Assembly (NCBI GenBank): GCA_030248295.1
Contig: JASANH010000938.1
Location: 2,046,001-2,110,000 of the forward strand
Length of the DNA: 64,000 bases
Origin: Mesodorylaimus sp. YZB2_4
Taxonomy: Eukaryota; Nematoda; Enoplea; Dorylaimida; Dorylaimidae
Reading direction: 5' to 3'
Shown here: piece by piece, positions 34,367 through 46,140 of the stretch
Layout: each line of letters opens with the position of its first letter
Position numbering within the stretch: position 1 is the first letter of the stretch
The notes under the pieces: model-generated
Seen by the model: the letters and a program-made list of their open reading frames with translations, nothing else
Told to the model about the DNA's origin: nothing
Database searches by the model: none
Position numbers and translations under genes: made by a program

Positions 34367-35215
34367 TTTGGAAAACTATAAGAAGTCTCGATTAACACTG
34401 GGACTTATGCACGCGACTTATGCACCCTGTGCAAAAGTCAAACGAGAGCTGCTGATAAGATTTACGCGAGTAGCAGCAGTATGTCCTTCGAGCAGGTTCC
34501 TCTTGATCGGTTCGGTTTGATCGTGACGTTGTTATTTTAGTTAGCGCCATTTTGCAGACACTTAGTGACTGTGGCGGGAAATTCAAACTTGGAGAAGGAG
34601 ATCCATGAGAAAGCTTCATCACATAATGACTCTACACTGCTTTGCACGCCGCTGTGCACAGGGATCTTTGCTTCCGAAATTGTCGTCATAAGACAATGAA
34701 TATTGCATATTCTCTTGTATCCTCTTCAACTTTATATTTTTCCCTAGATTCTGGAGCTAAGGAGCTAGAGCTGGAGCTGGAGCTGGATCTGAGCGGATTC
34801 TGGAGCTGGAGAATAAGGCAGGGTCAAATTCGAAGGGCACTGCATGCGAGGGAAGAGTACATTTGGAACTTTAGTCATCTACGTTCTTCATCGAGCAGCA
34901 CAGTTGGACCTTGGTTATACCGCAGTTTTAATTAGTTTTACTGAACGAAAAGCGTCACGCTTTTTCCAACCAGTTTGAGCAATACAGACATAACCCTATG
35001 AGCTGCTGTAAGAAAGTGTTCTGTATTCACACGACAGAATATGCAAGTACCTAGCTAAACTCACTGCTGTCTTACATGTGCTGTAAGGTTTCATTAGGCA
35101 CCTACAGTAGATCCAGCGCTACTTGCTAACAAAGTTTGTCTTCCTCAACGAATCCTGCTTTTACATGGTGCAAAGTTCAAAAATTGCTGCGCCTTCGGTG
35201 GTCCACCAACAAATC
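34367..35215. other. Intergenic with a GGAGCT-rich simple stretch
   Basis: No gene supported. At about 34756-34812 the sequence repeats a GAGCTG/GGAGCT unit imperfectly six or so times. The 5' side (34367-34600) is the probable promoter of the CABLES gene. Confidence 0.45.
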
Positions 35216-36589
35216 TTAGGCGATGTATGCTGAACCCATGGCGGACGGGTCTGGGGAGACCAACTCTGATCTTGTCATTCTTCTTTCCACAAAAGCCCTG
35301 CTGGTCGTCTCGGGAACATTGTATTCATCTCCACTGTTTTCTCCTCGTCTCCAAACCTGTGCAATCACTTGATCCGCCAACTTCTCCAAACCAAACAGCA
35401 TAATGGATCCTGCCACCCCGCAAGCGTAGAAGGCGAGCGCTGCCTGTATTGATCGAACGGTGAGTACTCGCATGGTCCTCGTGGAGGCGATGTCATTCAC
35501 TTGCTCGCACAAATTGACATTCACTTGGTACTTGGACTCTAGTGCGGCCAGTATACCGTGCTGCTGCAGCAGAGTGGCCGCCCGGTCCAACATTTCCTTC
35601 AAGTACCAGTCGTCCGTTCGTAGAGGGAACGTATTCACGTCCAAGAAGGGCATCACAACTTTGTAGAACTTGCAGTCGCGATTGTTCATTGTCAACGTAC
35701 TAAAGAACATTTTTGGAATGATCCAAGTCAAGTAGACGTTTTCTGATTCGATGATGGCCGTAGGAATTTGCTTCATTCCCATGATTATGGGCGGATTATC
35801 ACGCAATGCTTGAATTAGGCGAGTGCCGCCTTGAGCTTCGAGAAGTTCGTAGGAACTGTAGGAGAGCGTAGGAGCTATAAGCTTGCATTTACGTTGTATT
35901 AAACAGTCGATATACGTGTCCAAGTCCACGAAGGGTACTGCCTCCTTGTTGGCCACTTGATTCGAGTACATGATGCCAGCATAGTTGCAGACGAACATGA
36001 ATTCCAATAGCGAGAATGCCATATAAACCAATCGATCAGACATACGATCGAAACGGCGTTTCCTATTTTCAAAATCGTATGGGATCGTGTCTCTGATTCC
36101 CTTTTTCCATTCACGATGTCTCATGAAACCTAGGACATTCATGATCGACACAGTACACGCAAAAGAGACTATGAAGGCGAACCAAAGAGGCCACTCGAAC
36201 GAATTTACAATATTCCAATCTAAGTGCACTTCTTGCCTTTCGCTAGGCATTCTAGTCACGAGAACATTGTCAACGAAAAAGTAGCCCTCGCTAAAATGAA
36301 CCCCCTGGAATCTTTCGTGAGTGGCTGTAATACACGGCAGGCTAGTATCGAATCGACCATCGTGGACTGCTCGCAATAGACCAGTCAGATTACCGAATTC
36401 ATCCACCTGACCATAATCGTAAGTCTCGAATATCTCGAATGTGCAGTCCAAATGCAGTAGGTCGCAAGTGGCCAAAGCTGCGTCAAAGGCCAGACCAGGA
36501 CGATCGCAAGATGGCAAATCAAAGGCGCACGGGTCACTCAGTGGTTTGTCCAAAATCACACCGATACGGAGCGAACTCCTATTGGGCAT
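35216..36589 (-). CDS. Ionotropic glutamate-receptor-like protein (tandem copy A)
   Basis: Single exon of 457 residues. It has the split ligand-binding layout of ionotropic receptors: S1 lobe (about 8-125), hydrophobic helix (about 133-155, WPLWFAFIVSFACTVSIM), a second helix (about 188-210, LVYMAFSLLEFMFVCNYAGIMYS), S2 lobe (215-385) and a last helix (about 393-415). The second helix sits where the pore-lining M3 would be, but the SYTANLAAF-type gate motif is replaced by NYAGIMYSNQVA, and no re-entrant pore loop is obvious. This resembles the divergent nematode receptor-like family rather than true glutamate channels. The start at 36589 (MPNRSSLRIGV) lacks the signal peptide seen in copy B, so a small upstream exon may be missing. 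The ligand is unknown. Confidence 0.75.
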   Translation of the reverse strand: MPNRSSLRIGVILDKPLSDPCAFDLPSCDRPGLAFDAALATCDLLHLDCTFEIFETYDYGQVDEFGNLTGLLRAVHDGRFDTSLPCITATHERFQGVHFSEGYFFVDNVLVTRMPSERQEVHLDWNIVNSFEWPLWFAFIVSFACTVSIMNVLGFMRHREWKKGIRDTIPYDFENRKRRFDRMSDRLVYMAFSLLEFMFVCNYAGIMYSNQVANKEAVPFVDLDTYIDCLIQRKCKLIAPTLSYSSYELLEAQGGTRLIQALRDNPPIIMGMKQIPTAIIESENVYLTWIIPKMFFSTLTMNNRDCKFYKVVMPFLDVNTFPLRTDDWYLKEMLDRAATLLQQHGILAALESKYQVNVNLCEQVNDIASTRTMRVLTVRSIQAALAFYACGVAGSIMLFGLEKLADQVIAQVWRRGENSGDEYNVPETTSRAFVERRMTRSELVSPDPSAMGSAYIA

Positions 36590-36710
36590 GGTCCAAGCTC
36601 AGGTTGGATGAACAGGTAGAACTATTGCAGAGCAGACTCGACACAATCCACAGGCTTGATGAAAGGAGGCTCGGTCGTATTGTCTCTGGGGAACTAATTA
36701 CTGTTCCGTG

Positions 36711-36745
36711 TACCGTGTGTTCTCAAGTATAGGACCAGAAGCGCA

Positions 36746-36791
<46 letters not shown>

Positions 36792-36821
36792 GTTCTCAAG
36801 TATAGGACCAGAAGCGCAGTG
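36711..36821. repeat. Minisatellite: (TACCGTG)n between two copies of a 38-bp unit
   Basis: A 38-bp segment (36711-36748) reappears at 36784-36821. Between them lie five uninterrupted copies of TACCGTG (36749-36783), and each 38-bp unit also starts with one. The array lies between the two tandem receptor-like genes, just upstream of copy A. It looks like replication slippage or unequal crossover at a short direct repeat. Confidence 0.95.
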
Positions 36822-37104
36822 AGGCGCAATGGTCTGTGTCCTACTAGAGCAAAGCTCAGATGCACAGAGCTGTCATTGACTGGGTGTGCCATGTATCATT
36901 CTCAATTGGCTATTTGCTTCCGGCTAAGATTTGCACCGCAGGGCCACCTGCTGCACGACATTAAAATTCCGTAAGATTTGGCACATCCCCTAGACATCAA
37001 AAATCTCTCAAAATCAGCCATCTCTTTGCTTCAACCACTATGGTCTACTTTACATGTGGTTAGAGTTTATCAGCCACACATAGCGAGCCACTAATGGCAC
37101 CAAG

Positions 37105-38466
37105 CTACAGCCTAATATTCTGACCATGTCCTATCGCGCCAATCACCATCTCACACAAGAACACCACAGCAGCCGCCAGTACACCCCCAGCATAAAGCGA
37201 CAGGACGCCGTATATAGCCTGCACGAGCAGAACGTACGTCGTAGATGCGATGCCCCCCTGAGCGCATCTGTCAGCTCGTAAATTGTATCTCTTCTCCAGT
37301 GCAAGCGAGAGACCGTGCTCCTGGAAATAACGAGCCATGCGGTCGAAGTCCTTGCGATATCGCCACGACTTCTGAAACGGAAATGCACCAATATCCAAAT
37401 AAGGAACAGTGACTGCGTAGTACTGACAGTCCTGGTTATTGTTGCTCAGATCACTAAAGGCATCTCGTGGAAGGATCGTGGCGGTATAGCCATTTCGATC
37501 TCGTAATATCTCGCCCAAGAGGGCTCGTCTTGGCAAGTACCTCACTGGATTCTTTTTCAGGGCTTTACTGAGAGGAAGCTTGGAGGATGATATCTGTGCT
37601 AACAGCCAGTTCAGGGAAGCTGATGAGGCTGTGCCAATTAATTGACATCTTTGCACTCGAATGCACGACATGAAACTATCCAAATCGTGGAACGGTGCCT
37701 TGGATCGAGTCCGCATCTTATGCGAGTACGACACGCCTGTATAGGAGGCGTAGAATATGAACTCGAGCAGTAGGCACGACAATACTATCACACGGTAGCC
37801 AAAATCTCGTCTTCCTCCTCTTCTTCCTCCAGTTCTTCCTTCCGAGTCAAGTTGGGTCGAGTGCCTGCGCTTCAATTTCCAGCTTCCAACTAGCTGGGTC
37901 CATACCTTCGTTGAAATTACGCACAGGTAGGAAATGATGAAAGCACACCACAAAGGCCATTGAAATGCCCGAGTCATGTTTAAGTCGAAGTTATATAACC
38001 CGTCGACGTCGACGGCCCTCGTGACCAAGAGGGCCTCTCCATAGAAGTAAGGCTGACTGAAGTGCAAAGTCTCGGTCCGTTGATAGTCAGGCATGAATAC
38101 GGGCAAGGACGTGTCGAGATCACCATCCGCTATAGCCTGCAAAAGGAGTCCAGTCCTGTTCTGCGGCTTTTCAAGATCATGGCTGCGCATTTGTCCAATT
38201 GGAAGAAATAAGCAGTCGAGGCGAAGCGACTGGCACACAGTCAAGGCTGCGTCAGTCCCGTGCCCACGTTGCTCACACTTGGTATCCAAGGCGCAAGGGG
38301 TAGTTCCAGGTCCGCCGACAACAACACCAATGCGGAAAATACGATTTGAAAAGTTCGAAGCGTGGTGCTCAGGCATGAATGAGAGCATTAGATGTTTTCC
38401 GGAATAAATTTGAATGATGGACAAAGTGAAACAAAGGGTCGGACGGAAGTGGCATGACAGTTGCAT
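37105..38466 (-). CDS. Ionotropic glutamate-receptor-like protein (tandem copy B)
   Basis: Single exon of 453 residues, paralogous to copy A along its whole length: RIGVVVGG, then CALD with paired Cys, TDAALTVCQSLRLDCLF, DLDTSLPVF, a helix after FQWPLWCAFIIS, a second helix around LLEFIFYASYTGVSYSHK, then VPYLDIGAFPF and LEKRYNLRADRC. It begins with a plausible signal peptide or signal anchor (about residues 1-23). The loop between the first two helices is long and basic (RTGGRRGGRRD). As in copy A, the pore-gate motif of true glutamate receptors is absent. The same strand, lack of introns and shared layout point to local tandem duplication, although sequence divergence is considerable. It may sense a small molecule; that is inference. 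Confidence 0.8.
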   Translation of the reverse strand: MQLSCHFRPTLCFTLSIIQIYSGKHLMLSFMPEHHASNFSNRIFRIGVVVGGPGTTPCALDTKCEQRGHGTDAALTVCQSLRLDCLFLPIGQMRSHDLEKPQNRTGLLLQAIADGDLDTSLPVFMPDYQRTETLHFSQPYFYGEALLVTRAVDVDGLYNFDLNMTRAFQWPLWCAFIISYLCVISTKVWTQLVGSWKLKRRHSTQLDSEGRTGGRRGGRRDFGYRVIVLSCLLLEFIFYASYTGVSYSHKMRTRSKAPFHDLDSFMSCIRVQRCQLIGTASSASLNWLLAQISSSKLPLSKALKKNPVRYLPRRALLGEILRDRNGYTATILPRDAFSDLSNNNQDCQYYAVTVPYLDIGAFPFQKSWRYRKDFDRMARYFQEHGLSLALEKRYNLRADRCAQGGIASTTYVLLVQAIYGVLSLYAGGVLAAAVVFLCEMVIGAIGHGQNIRL

Positions 38467-39451
38467 ATGGGCGACATTGCGGACACGGGGCAGGCCTACA
38501 TTTACTTATCGTTAGGCCATCGAGTGTTGATGCGTGCAAAGGCAGCCGGCAAGTTAGTTGCCGGGCTACACACACAGATATGGGCAAGGCAGTGGTCGGT
38601 CAATACCAAGACTCAAGTTTCAGCGCCATGTGCGAAGCTCCCATGGAAAACGCCTCTCTTTGCCGAACCAGCCAGTTTCAGCCACGAACTAGGGTAGAAA
38701 CGCTTATTTGGCAAATTCGGCAGCTCTGAGGCAATTTTGAGGCGCTCATGTCCCCCTTTGGTATGACGGATGTAACTATGTTAGCTGAGCAGGCGACAAA
38801 GGACATTCTATTTGCCAGTGCTTCGTGAGCATGCGGCTTTAGGGGCATTGATCTGGTTTTCATTTGTGCAGCAGGAACTCATTGATGCCATCTGATACAC
38901 TGGTCTTTACTTCTGGCAGTAGGAGTTTCAGACTTGGATGACCTGTGTGGCAACCATCGCGGGAGCTTGTCAGCAAACAATGATTCCCATCTACCTCGCT
39001 GTCTTTTTTTGCGCGCGCCAATGTTAACTTGGCATATCATGTATTTCAACGTCTTTTTCATTTCTTCCCAACTGACAACGAGTGTGCGAGAAAAGAATGT
39101 GGCGAGTCAAATCAGAAAAGGCAATATCTAGGCACAGGTGCAGCTTCACTGCTCACCTGGAGTACACAGCAAGCCCAGCCGCTGATTGCAGATCCAATAG
39201 CTCGCCGTATGTAAACTCACAGTTCGTCGAACAGAACACTACGTAGTAACGATACAGACCTGCTCGCGCCTGCCGTGACTCATCACCTGTACGACGAAAA
39301 CATGCACATGGTACAAACGTCACGTATTGCGCACTATTGCATATCGCTCATGCTTGCGCAGGCCGTTCATGTCAGCCGCCAGTTTTACTCTTGCGGATAA
39401 CACTTGCGACAGTGAAGATTTCGCGTACAGAATTACAACTGTTTGCGGAAA
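38467..39451. other. Intergenic, no supported gene
   Basis: Lies between divergent receptor-like copy B (-) and the UBE4 gene (+), so it should contain both promoters. Only short featureless frames. Confidence 0.45.
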
Positions 39452-42400
39452 ATGGGGACTCCATCACCTCCATCTGAAGTTCGATTTGTAGGTCCCCACG
39501 GACAAGAAATACAATCCTTTGACGGCCTGGCCAAGAGCTTTCTCAAAGCCTTTTGCCCTTACTGGAACGAGTACGATCGTCCAAGCAGTTACGCTATGAG
39601 ATGCGTTCAAGACACGAGAAATGGCCCCTCGAGGCAACAGGCGATGAACCCAGCCAAATCGATGGTATTGAGGGACATTCGAAAATTGATCCAAGGACAT
39701 TTTCGATCCCCCTTTATCGCTATAGCAGATTTCGAGTTTGACGACGGCCTGTGCAAGTTATTGATTGATCTCCTGCCAGAGAATCGTCGGAAAGCATTGG
39801 ACTTGTTTCGAAAGGAGCTCAATCAATTGTCGACTTGCATGTGCGATTATCTGATCATAGGTCCGAAGATTGGTATCGCCCTCATCCAGGTGATCGATGC
39901 GGACTTAAAAGGTTGGGAACACCGCGCACAGGAAGCTAACTGTCTCTTCCATGAAATCGAGTCTGCTCTGTCGAAGTTGAGGCATGTAGAGTATTTGCTG
40001 GACGCTCTGCAGGGGTGCTTCGAGAAAGGCAAGCCGAAGAAACGCAGCCTGCTCGAGAAGCTACGCGATATTTTCACAGAAAGTGAATCAAAGTTGGAGA
40101 CTCCAATATCGACTGTGGTTCGGAAGATTCTCTTCATTCCATCTTTGGATCGGTCCGAGTTTGCGCGTTTGAGGTCGCACGAGAAAATGGCGGAGGCTGG
40201 AACTGTCCAGTTTATTTTCAAGAACGATGTGGTCCAGTTGGGCGAGGATGCGCAGCCATCAATTCTGGAATGGTTGGAACGGACTCTGTCGCAGTCGGAG
40301 CCAATATCGCCTTGGATCTACGAGCAGTGTGTGGCCTTGCTAACGGGTCTGACATCGTTGGCGAGGCAGGGGGCCGTAGTTACTATGACAGACGGCCGCT
40401 ATCCCTTGCATCTCACGACACCCTCGCAAAACAGGTATGCCTAGTTTGGATGATGGGGCATCCTGGATACGATCGGGGACCCGTCTGTGCTGTCCGTAAT
40501 CCCATAGCAATAACTGCTTATATAACCTGCTTATCCCCGATTTCAGGCTGCCCCCTTTCAGGCTAATCGAAGACAGTCGAGAATTAACAGCCAGAAGCGA
40601 TCCCGAAGTACGTGTGTTCTGTATTCGATTGCACTGCATGCAGTCACGAACTGAGGTGCTTTTAGTCCCGTCTGTCATTCGTCCTTTACAAACCACTCCG
40701 AACGATGGTCCTTCGCGTGTTGGGCTTGGATAGACAGGAGGACGTACCCGCCAACATCGTAGCCGTGATCCAGAAAGCCGATCAGGATGGTGTCTGGGAC
40801 AGGATCGGTATGCCAGTCATCCGACCACTGCTCTATTTTCCTGATGACCACCTTTTCAGGCTCCCCTTTAAGTCGAGCCATTTCGAACTTGTTCAAGGAA
40901 GTGATCGCCCAGCAGACTTGCCGCTTTAAACCCAAACCAGTTTCTCATTGGCTGGTGATCTATGTGCCACCTGGTCAGCCCAGGTGAGCTGCTGTCGTCA
41001 CGACGGGCTCTCTGCCTTCGCTAACTTATCGCTTTCAGACAGTCGACTCGATCGCAGGATTTAGAACGATCCTTGTTCGACAGTGCGGAACTTGGCCTTT
41101 TTTATTTTCTCAAGGACCTCTATTGCCTTGCCGACAACCCGAGGCTGGCGGAAGTGGGCGACCAGTTCGGGGGGTCCTTGCTGGCTTCTCGACAGCCTCC
41201 ATTTCAGGACAAGACGCCCGATGAAACACTTTGCGTTTTGGAATTGCAGACAAGAATTTTGGCGGCATTTGTGGACCTGTTCACGGGTGTGCTTGTGGGA
41301 GCATCGAAGTGAGTGCTGCCGCCCTGCTGCAAGAAGGACGCTGATAAGACTTTATTTCAGGAAGCAGTGCCAGAAACTCATGGCGTTTGTGCTGTTGGAG
41401 AACTTGCTCCCAACAAATCTGGTCAGAAAATTGGCAGAATACACGTTCAACACTAACGAACGCCTGTTCCGTCGGGTGCGAATGTGTGCGATTGGCCCGA
41501 GTCCATTCTGTTCCACCTGCTCAGTCCATTTCCAGGTGTTTGGACCAGCCATCGTGGTCATCGCGGGCTCGGCCTGTTCCGGCTCGCTTTTCACCGACAG
41601 CTTTCATTTTGGATTGAAAGTGCTCCAAGATCTGTGCAGAATCAAGATCCAACCCTCGGGACTGTGGCCCTTCTGCAGTTTGGTGCGCAGATCATCTTCC
41701 TCGTCGACTCGTCTAAGTGACTTGTCAGTTGCAGATCATGAGCAGATTGGACGGATCCCTGAAACCGGTTTCAGAAGCAAGGGGCCGCGAGCTCAGTGAA
41801 CAGTTCGCCCTGGGGCACTTTCTGTCGCTTTCAGCCCTGGCCGACGAGAATGCAAGTCTTGGATTGACCTGATTTCAGATCGGTAATGCTCGCCTTTATT
41901 TTAGCCCATACTCGCCCAGCCCGAAGAGGCCACAGCTGAAGGGGACAGTCGACTGATGCGCATTTCGACTAGACTTCATGGTTTGCGAGTAAGTCCCTGG
42001 GGCAGCTACAGCAGACACCATGTCTGTGAGACATGTCCACTCGACGCCAGTAGCACGAGAGCAGTCTGGACTGTAACCATGGCGCGTGGTTGGTTACGGC
42101 GAGCGGGAAGGAACCATTGATATCCCCTAGCTGCGAAATCTCAACCCCTCGGGTTGATGTTTCAGACGCAGGTATAATGGCGAGACTTGCCCCGCTCCGG
42201 TCGGAGTGTTTGTCCCACCGATTTTGGTCAGTCACGTTCTCTCCTACGCCTGCCAGGCTCAGTGACATCAGTAAGACCGGCTCCTTCGTTCTAGTCTGAT
42301 CTCTGCGAACTGGTCAACGTGTTGCTGCTGGACGATGAAACTCGTAAAACAATGCTCGACTTCATGGCCGCCGTCGTCTCTTCGTATGGATCGAATGACC

Positions 42401-44987
42401 ACTCCGAGGTGAGCTTGTTGCCGAATTTTCAGAGCCTGTGGTCGAAGCATCATTTTTTAGGAAGAGCTGGGATCAACTGGGGACGGGTTCCTGCTAAATT
42501 TTGTCTCGGTCATGTACTCGTTGTTGGAAAAAACGCGAGCGATCGAAATATCAGTTCAGTATCCTTTCCACTTGCGCAGCCGGGTAAATCTCGAAGACGG
42601 GCGTCCTCCGCAGTTGACTCTGGACGACGTGATTGAATTCTGCATGGAGCTCGCGCGGCCCACGGGTACGGCAGCCTGGGTGAGGTCGTATTTTGCCGAA
42701 TTTTGCCATTCTTCCAGGGTTTGAGCTCCTTTCTCCGACGCTGGCGACCGAGCTCTTCTTCCTGACTGTCCACTGTCAGCACGTGGCTCTGCTGCCCATT
42801 ATTGGAAGGTACAGGGACCTGCTGGAGAAAGTGAATCTGTTTGAGGTGGCGATCAAACGGCGCGAGGAGACGCCGTCATCCGAGGAGTCGGACGAGGCAG
42901 TCTTGGAACTGAAGCAGCGGGTGAAGGTGAGAGCAGCTGTGCATCGGAGCTGTGATTTTTTGATGGAGTGAATGTGTTTCAGGAAATGAAAAGTATCTTG
43001 ACTTTCCTGGAACTGGTGCTGCTGGATGAAAGATTCTTGGAGCAGGCTCTGCGATTCTGCACCCTTCAATTACAAGTTATGATGGAGGTCCTGTTCCCGA
43101 ACGGGTACGGACTTCATGTGAGCTTAGAGGTCGGCGGAGGAAATGTGGCCTCGTTTCAGAGTGGACGAACCGCAACCGACCAATTCGCCCATTCTGTTTC
43201 GTGGACTACCCGACTTCTACACGAGGGACGCCCTGGACATGCTCGCTTTCCTGCTGCAGTAGGTCGTCTGCTCGTGTTTTTGAAAGTGTGGCACTGTCAG
43301 CTTGTTTCAGGCGGGCACCCACGGTCGTCTGCTCGAATGCGTCGGATCTGCCGCAGACGATCCTGCTGTTGGCGCGTAATTTGGACCTCCTCGAAAACTC
43401 GCAGGCTTTGACGGTGCTCGAGCTGCTTGGTGAGTGCATCGACCCGTCTTCTGACTCGGCGCTTGGTTTCGCACAGCTCATCCTCGGCCACTCTGCGTCT
43501 GGTCGTGCTTTGGTGGAGAGCCTCCTCAAGTTCTTCAATGGTGAGTTGTGGACTGCCCTGCGACTCGGGTGTCAATGCTCTGCTTTCAGATGCGGAGGCC
43601 ATGAATCTGGGGGAGAAGCTTCGGGTGCGACATCATCTGCAGGTGGTCTTGCATGGATTGTGGCAGTCGGAGCCTCATAGGAAGGTCATTATCGAGTGCT
43701 GCAGGTAAGAAATGCAGTTGGCCAACACACTTCCTCCTGACTCGCTCATTTTCAGTGAGAGCGGGCTCCTGTTTAATCGATTTCTGAACGCACTAATCAA
43801 CGATATCACTTTCCTGTTCGACGAAAGTTTCGAGAATATGGAGCTTCTTGGGGGAACTGAAACTCTCATGGACGAGGAGGGAATCAGTTTGGACCCAGTG
43901 AGTGTCTCGTTTGAAACACTAAAACGATGCCATGACAGGCTTGTGCTTAGGTGGGTCGGTTGGTGGCGGTGGTGAGGAATGACAGGATAGCTATAATCGA
44001 TCGAAGTAATTTCGAGCACGCTGCTCAAATCACAAAGTTGTTTCTGTGCCGATCGATTTTTATGGTCAACACGATCAACTACATGACTTTGGAAATGAAG
44101 CAGCCGTTTCTGTGCGATGTGAGATCGTGATGGTCCTGCGGATTGGACAGGACAAAACACGTTCTTCCTTGTAGCTGCTGGGTGGTCGGCTGGCGGCGAT
44201 GCTGAATTATTACTCGGCTCGATTTAGTGGCGAGGTGCTGTTTAGCGTTGGCAATTGGAAGCTCAGGCCGGAATGCCTGCTGTCACTCCTGATCGAGATT
44301 TATGTGCATTTGGATTCGGAGAAGTTCGTTCAGTTCGTTGCCAGCGACGAGGTGAGCACGGCTCGTGGTGACCGCAGAGATCCACTCTTTGGTAGCCCTC
44401 TGATTTCAGCATTCGTACAGGCCGGGCCTGTTCGAGACGGTCATCGAGCGCATTCGTGAGTTTTCTTTGGTTCAGGAGGACGTGCTGGCTGCCTTCAACT
44501 CCTTCGCGGAAAGAGTGCACGAAGCGTGGCAGGAAAAAAGAGCGCAGGACGAGATCGAGGACGAAATACCCGATGAGTTTGCTGGTGAGTAGGCCCTGTG
44601 GGCGCAGTGACCAGCCCTGAAGCACATGCCAGTTTCAGATCCCCTGCTGGGCTCGCTTATGAGCGATCCAGTCATCCTGCCGTCGGGCCACGTGGTTGAC
44701 CGTGCGACCATTGCCCGTCATCTCTTGAACAGTTCGACTGACCCATTTACGCGAAAAGATTTGAGCGAAGACATGCTTCGCCCAGGTGAGTTCGGGAGTG
44801 CTGGCCTGACCTGGTAAACTGCCTGCCTGTTGCGGGATGTGTCCTTGGCAGCCCCACCAGCGTGCCTATGGTCCTGATAGCAATCCGTCTATGGTTTCCA
44901 GACGACAGGCTAAAAGCGAGGATTCGCGAGTGGCAAGAAGAAGCAAGGAGGCTGAAGAAAAAACCAGCAAGCTCTACTCGTCTCTGA
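39452..44987 (+). CDS. ufd-2: Ubiquitin conjugation factor E4 (UFD2/UBE4 U-box ligase)
   Basis: E4/E3 enzyme that extends ubiquitin chains on proteins bound for p97 and the proteasome. About 20 short exons with 45-90 nt introns. The first exons join cleanly (39452-40434, 40562-40607, 40666-40789, 40860-40983, 41039-41308, 41361-41475), as do 42295-42408, 42461-42665, 42718-42926 and 42983-43104. The core matches UBE4: [88 protein letters not shown] and [13 protein letters not shown]. The U-box is complete near the end ([17 protein letters not shown], then [15 protein letters not shown]), followed by a basic helix and a stop at 44985-44987. The exon at 41536-41682 fits by phase, but a different overlapping frame looks more protein-like. 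One intron (41852-41904) appears to be GC-AG. UBE4A versus UBE4B could not be decided. Confidence 0.9.
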
Positions 44988-45462
44988 CGTTTGCTAAGGC
45001 CGAATATTTTTTATCGGTCGTGGTGTATAGTGATTAAATGCAGCTAGGCTTCGTTGGTTAAAGAGTTTGTACTGACGGGTTGTGTTTCTGCTCGCTACTG
45101 CATAAATACCAGTGCTACACTCTGGCACGGCTGCACATATTCCGACAATGCAGTATAAAGCTCAGCACTTTCTGTGAGAAATCAATGACAAGTTGGTGCC
45201 AAATAAGACGGCCATCCCACGCAGAGGCCAATGCCGATTTAGAAGGCTGTGAATTGTGCTGATTTATTGTATGTTTGTCGCCAAGGTGACCCTCACTCAC
45301 AAGCCTTGTTCCTGTGGGCTTTGGTCGTCGGTGCGTGGCAACGCGATTTGAACTCTCGGCCAGTCGGAACCGCCTTCACTTTTGTCTTGCCGAGTTTGAC
45401 TAGGACAATCGGTCCTGGCGTGAGGATTCGTGTAAGTTAACTTTCCCCCAGTTCAGGAAAGC

Positions 45463-46140
45463 ATGCGCCTGCTGGGATGCCTGAGACGAATGTCCTTGGT
45501 CCAGATGGCCTGCAGGCATAGGACTATCGTGACCAGCGGATTCGTCCAGCTGATCATTGCCGCGATGATGTTCGCTGCCGGCATCACTGTCGTCGTGTCC
45601 AAGTCGTGGGTGGCTTATACAGGACACGGAATTTGGGGCGCATGCTGGGTCGCGGCCACCAGCCTGTTCGGCATATACGGCGGCATCAGGCAGAGTCGGG
45701 CGGTGGAAGTTATATTTTTGGGACTGAACATCGTGTCGTCGGCCAGTATCTGGTTAGCTCTGACGCTGATCAGTGCCCGGGCACTGATGATGGACAAGGC
45801 ATACACGTTCGACGTGGGCGAAGACGTGGCACTGGACGAGTGCCCGAGAGACAGTGTCACTTGGCGGGGGCGCACGTACGATGTGTACTCCTGCCCGAAC
45901 AGAGCTGCTGCCACTGCCAACTTGATCATTCTGATCGCCAGCGCCCTCTTGCTCAAGTGTGCCATATTATCAGCAGCGGCGGCCTGTTTCGCTGTTTGCC
46001 GATGCTGCGGGGCCACTGACGCAGAAAATGTGGTGGAGCCAGAAGAGTGGAGGCCGACCACAATTCAAGCTCTGGCTGCTGCCTCGAAGCCTGTACATTT
46101 CGATATCGCACATTTTGGAGCGTTTGAGCAAAATATTTGA
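45463..46140 (+). CDS. Four-helix membrane protein, unrecognised family
   Basis: Single exon of 225 residues. Four hydrophobic helices are evident: about 25-48 (TSGFVQLIIAAMMFAAGITVVV), 55-75 (GIWGACWVAATSLFGIYGGI), 80-105 (AVEVIFLGLNIVSSASIWLALTL) and 150-178 (AATANLIILIASALLLKCAIL). The loop between helices 3 and 4 holds two cysteines (DECPRDS, YSCPN), suggesting an extracellular disulfide. The topology resembles MARVEL or MS4A-type proteins, but no signature confirms either. Cysteines just after helix 4 (FAVCRCCGA) could be palmitoylated. The frame upstream of the ATG contains stops nearby and the preceding UBE4 gene ends 475 bases earlier. Confidence 0.7.
   Translation: MRLLGCLRRMSLVQMACRHRTIVTSGFVQLIIAAMMFAAGITVVVSKSWVAYTGHGIWGACWVAATSLFGIYGGIRQSRAVEVIFLGLNIVSSASIWLALTLISARALMMDKAYTFDVGEDVALDECPRDSVTWRGRTYDVYSCPNRAAATANLIILIASALLLKCAILSAAAACFAVCRCCGATDAENVVEPEEWRPTTIQALAAASKPVHFDIAHFGAFEQNI

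Noticed and set aside
45290..45400. B-box-like GAGTTCAAATC on the minus strand
   Set aside because: No paired acceptor or A-box; insufficient for a tRNA call.
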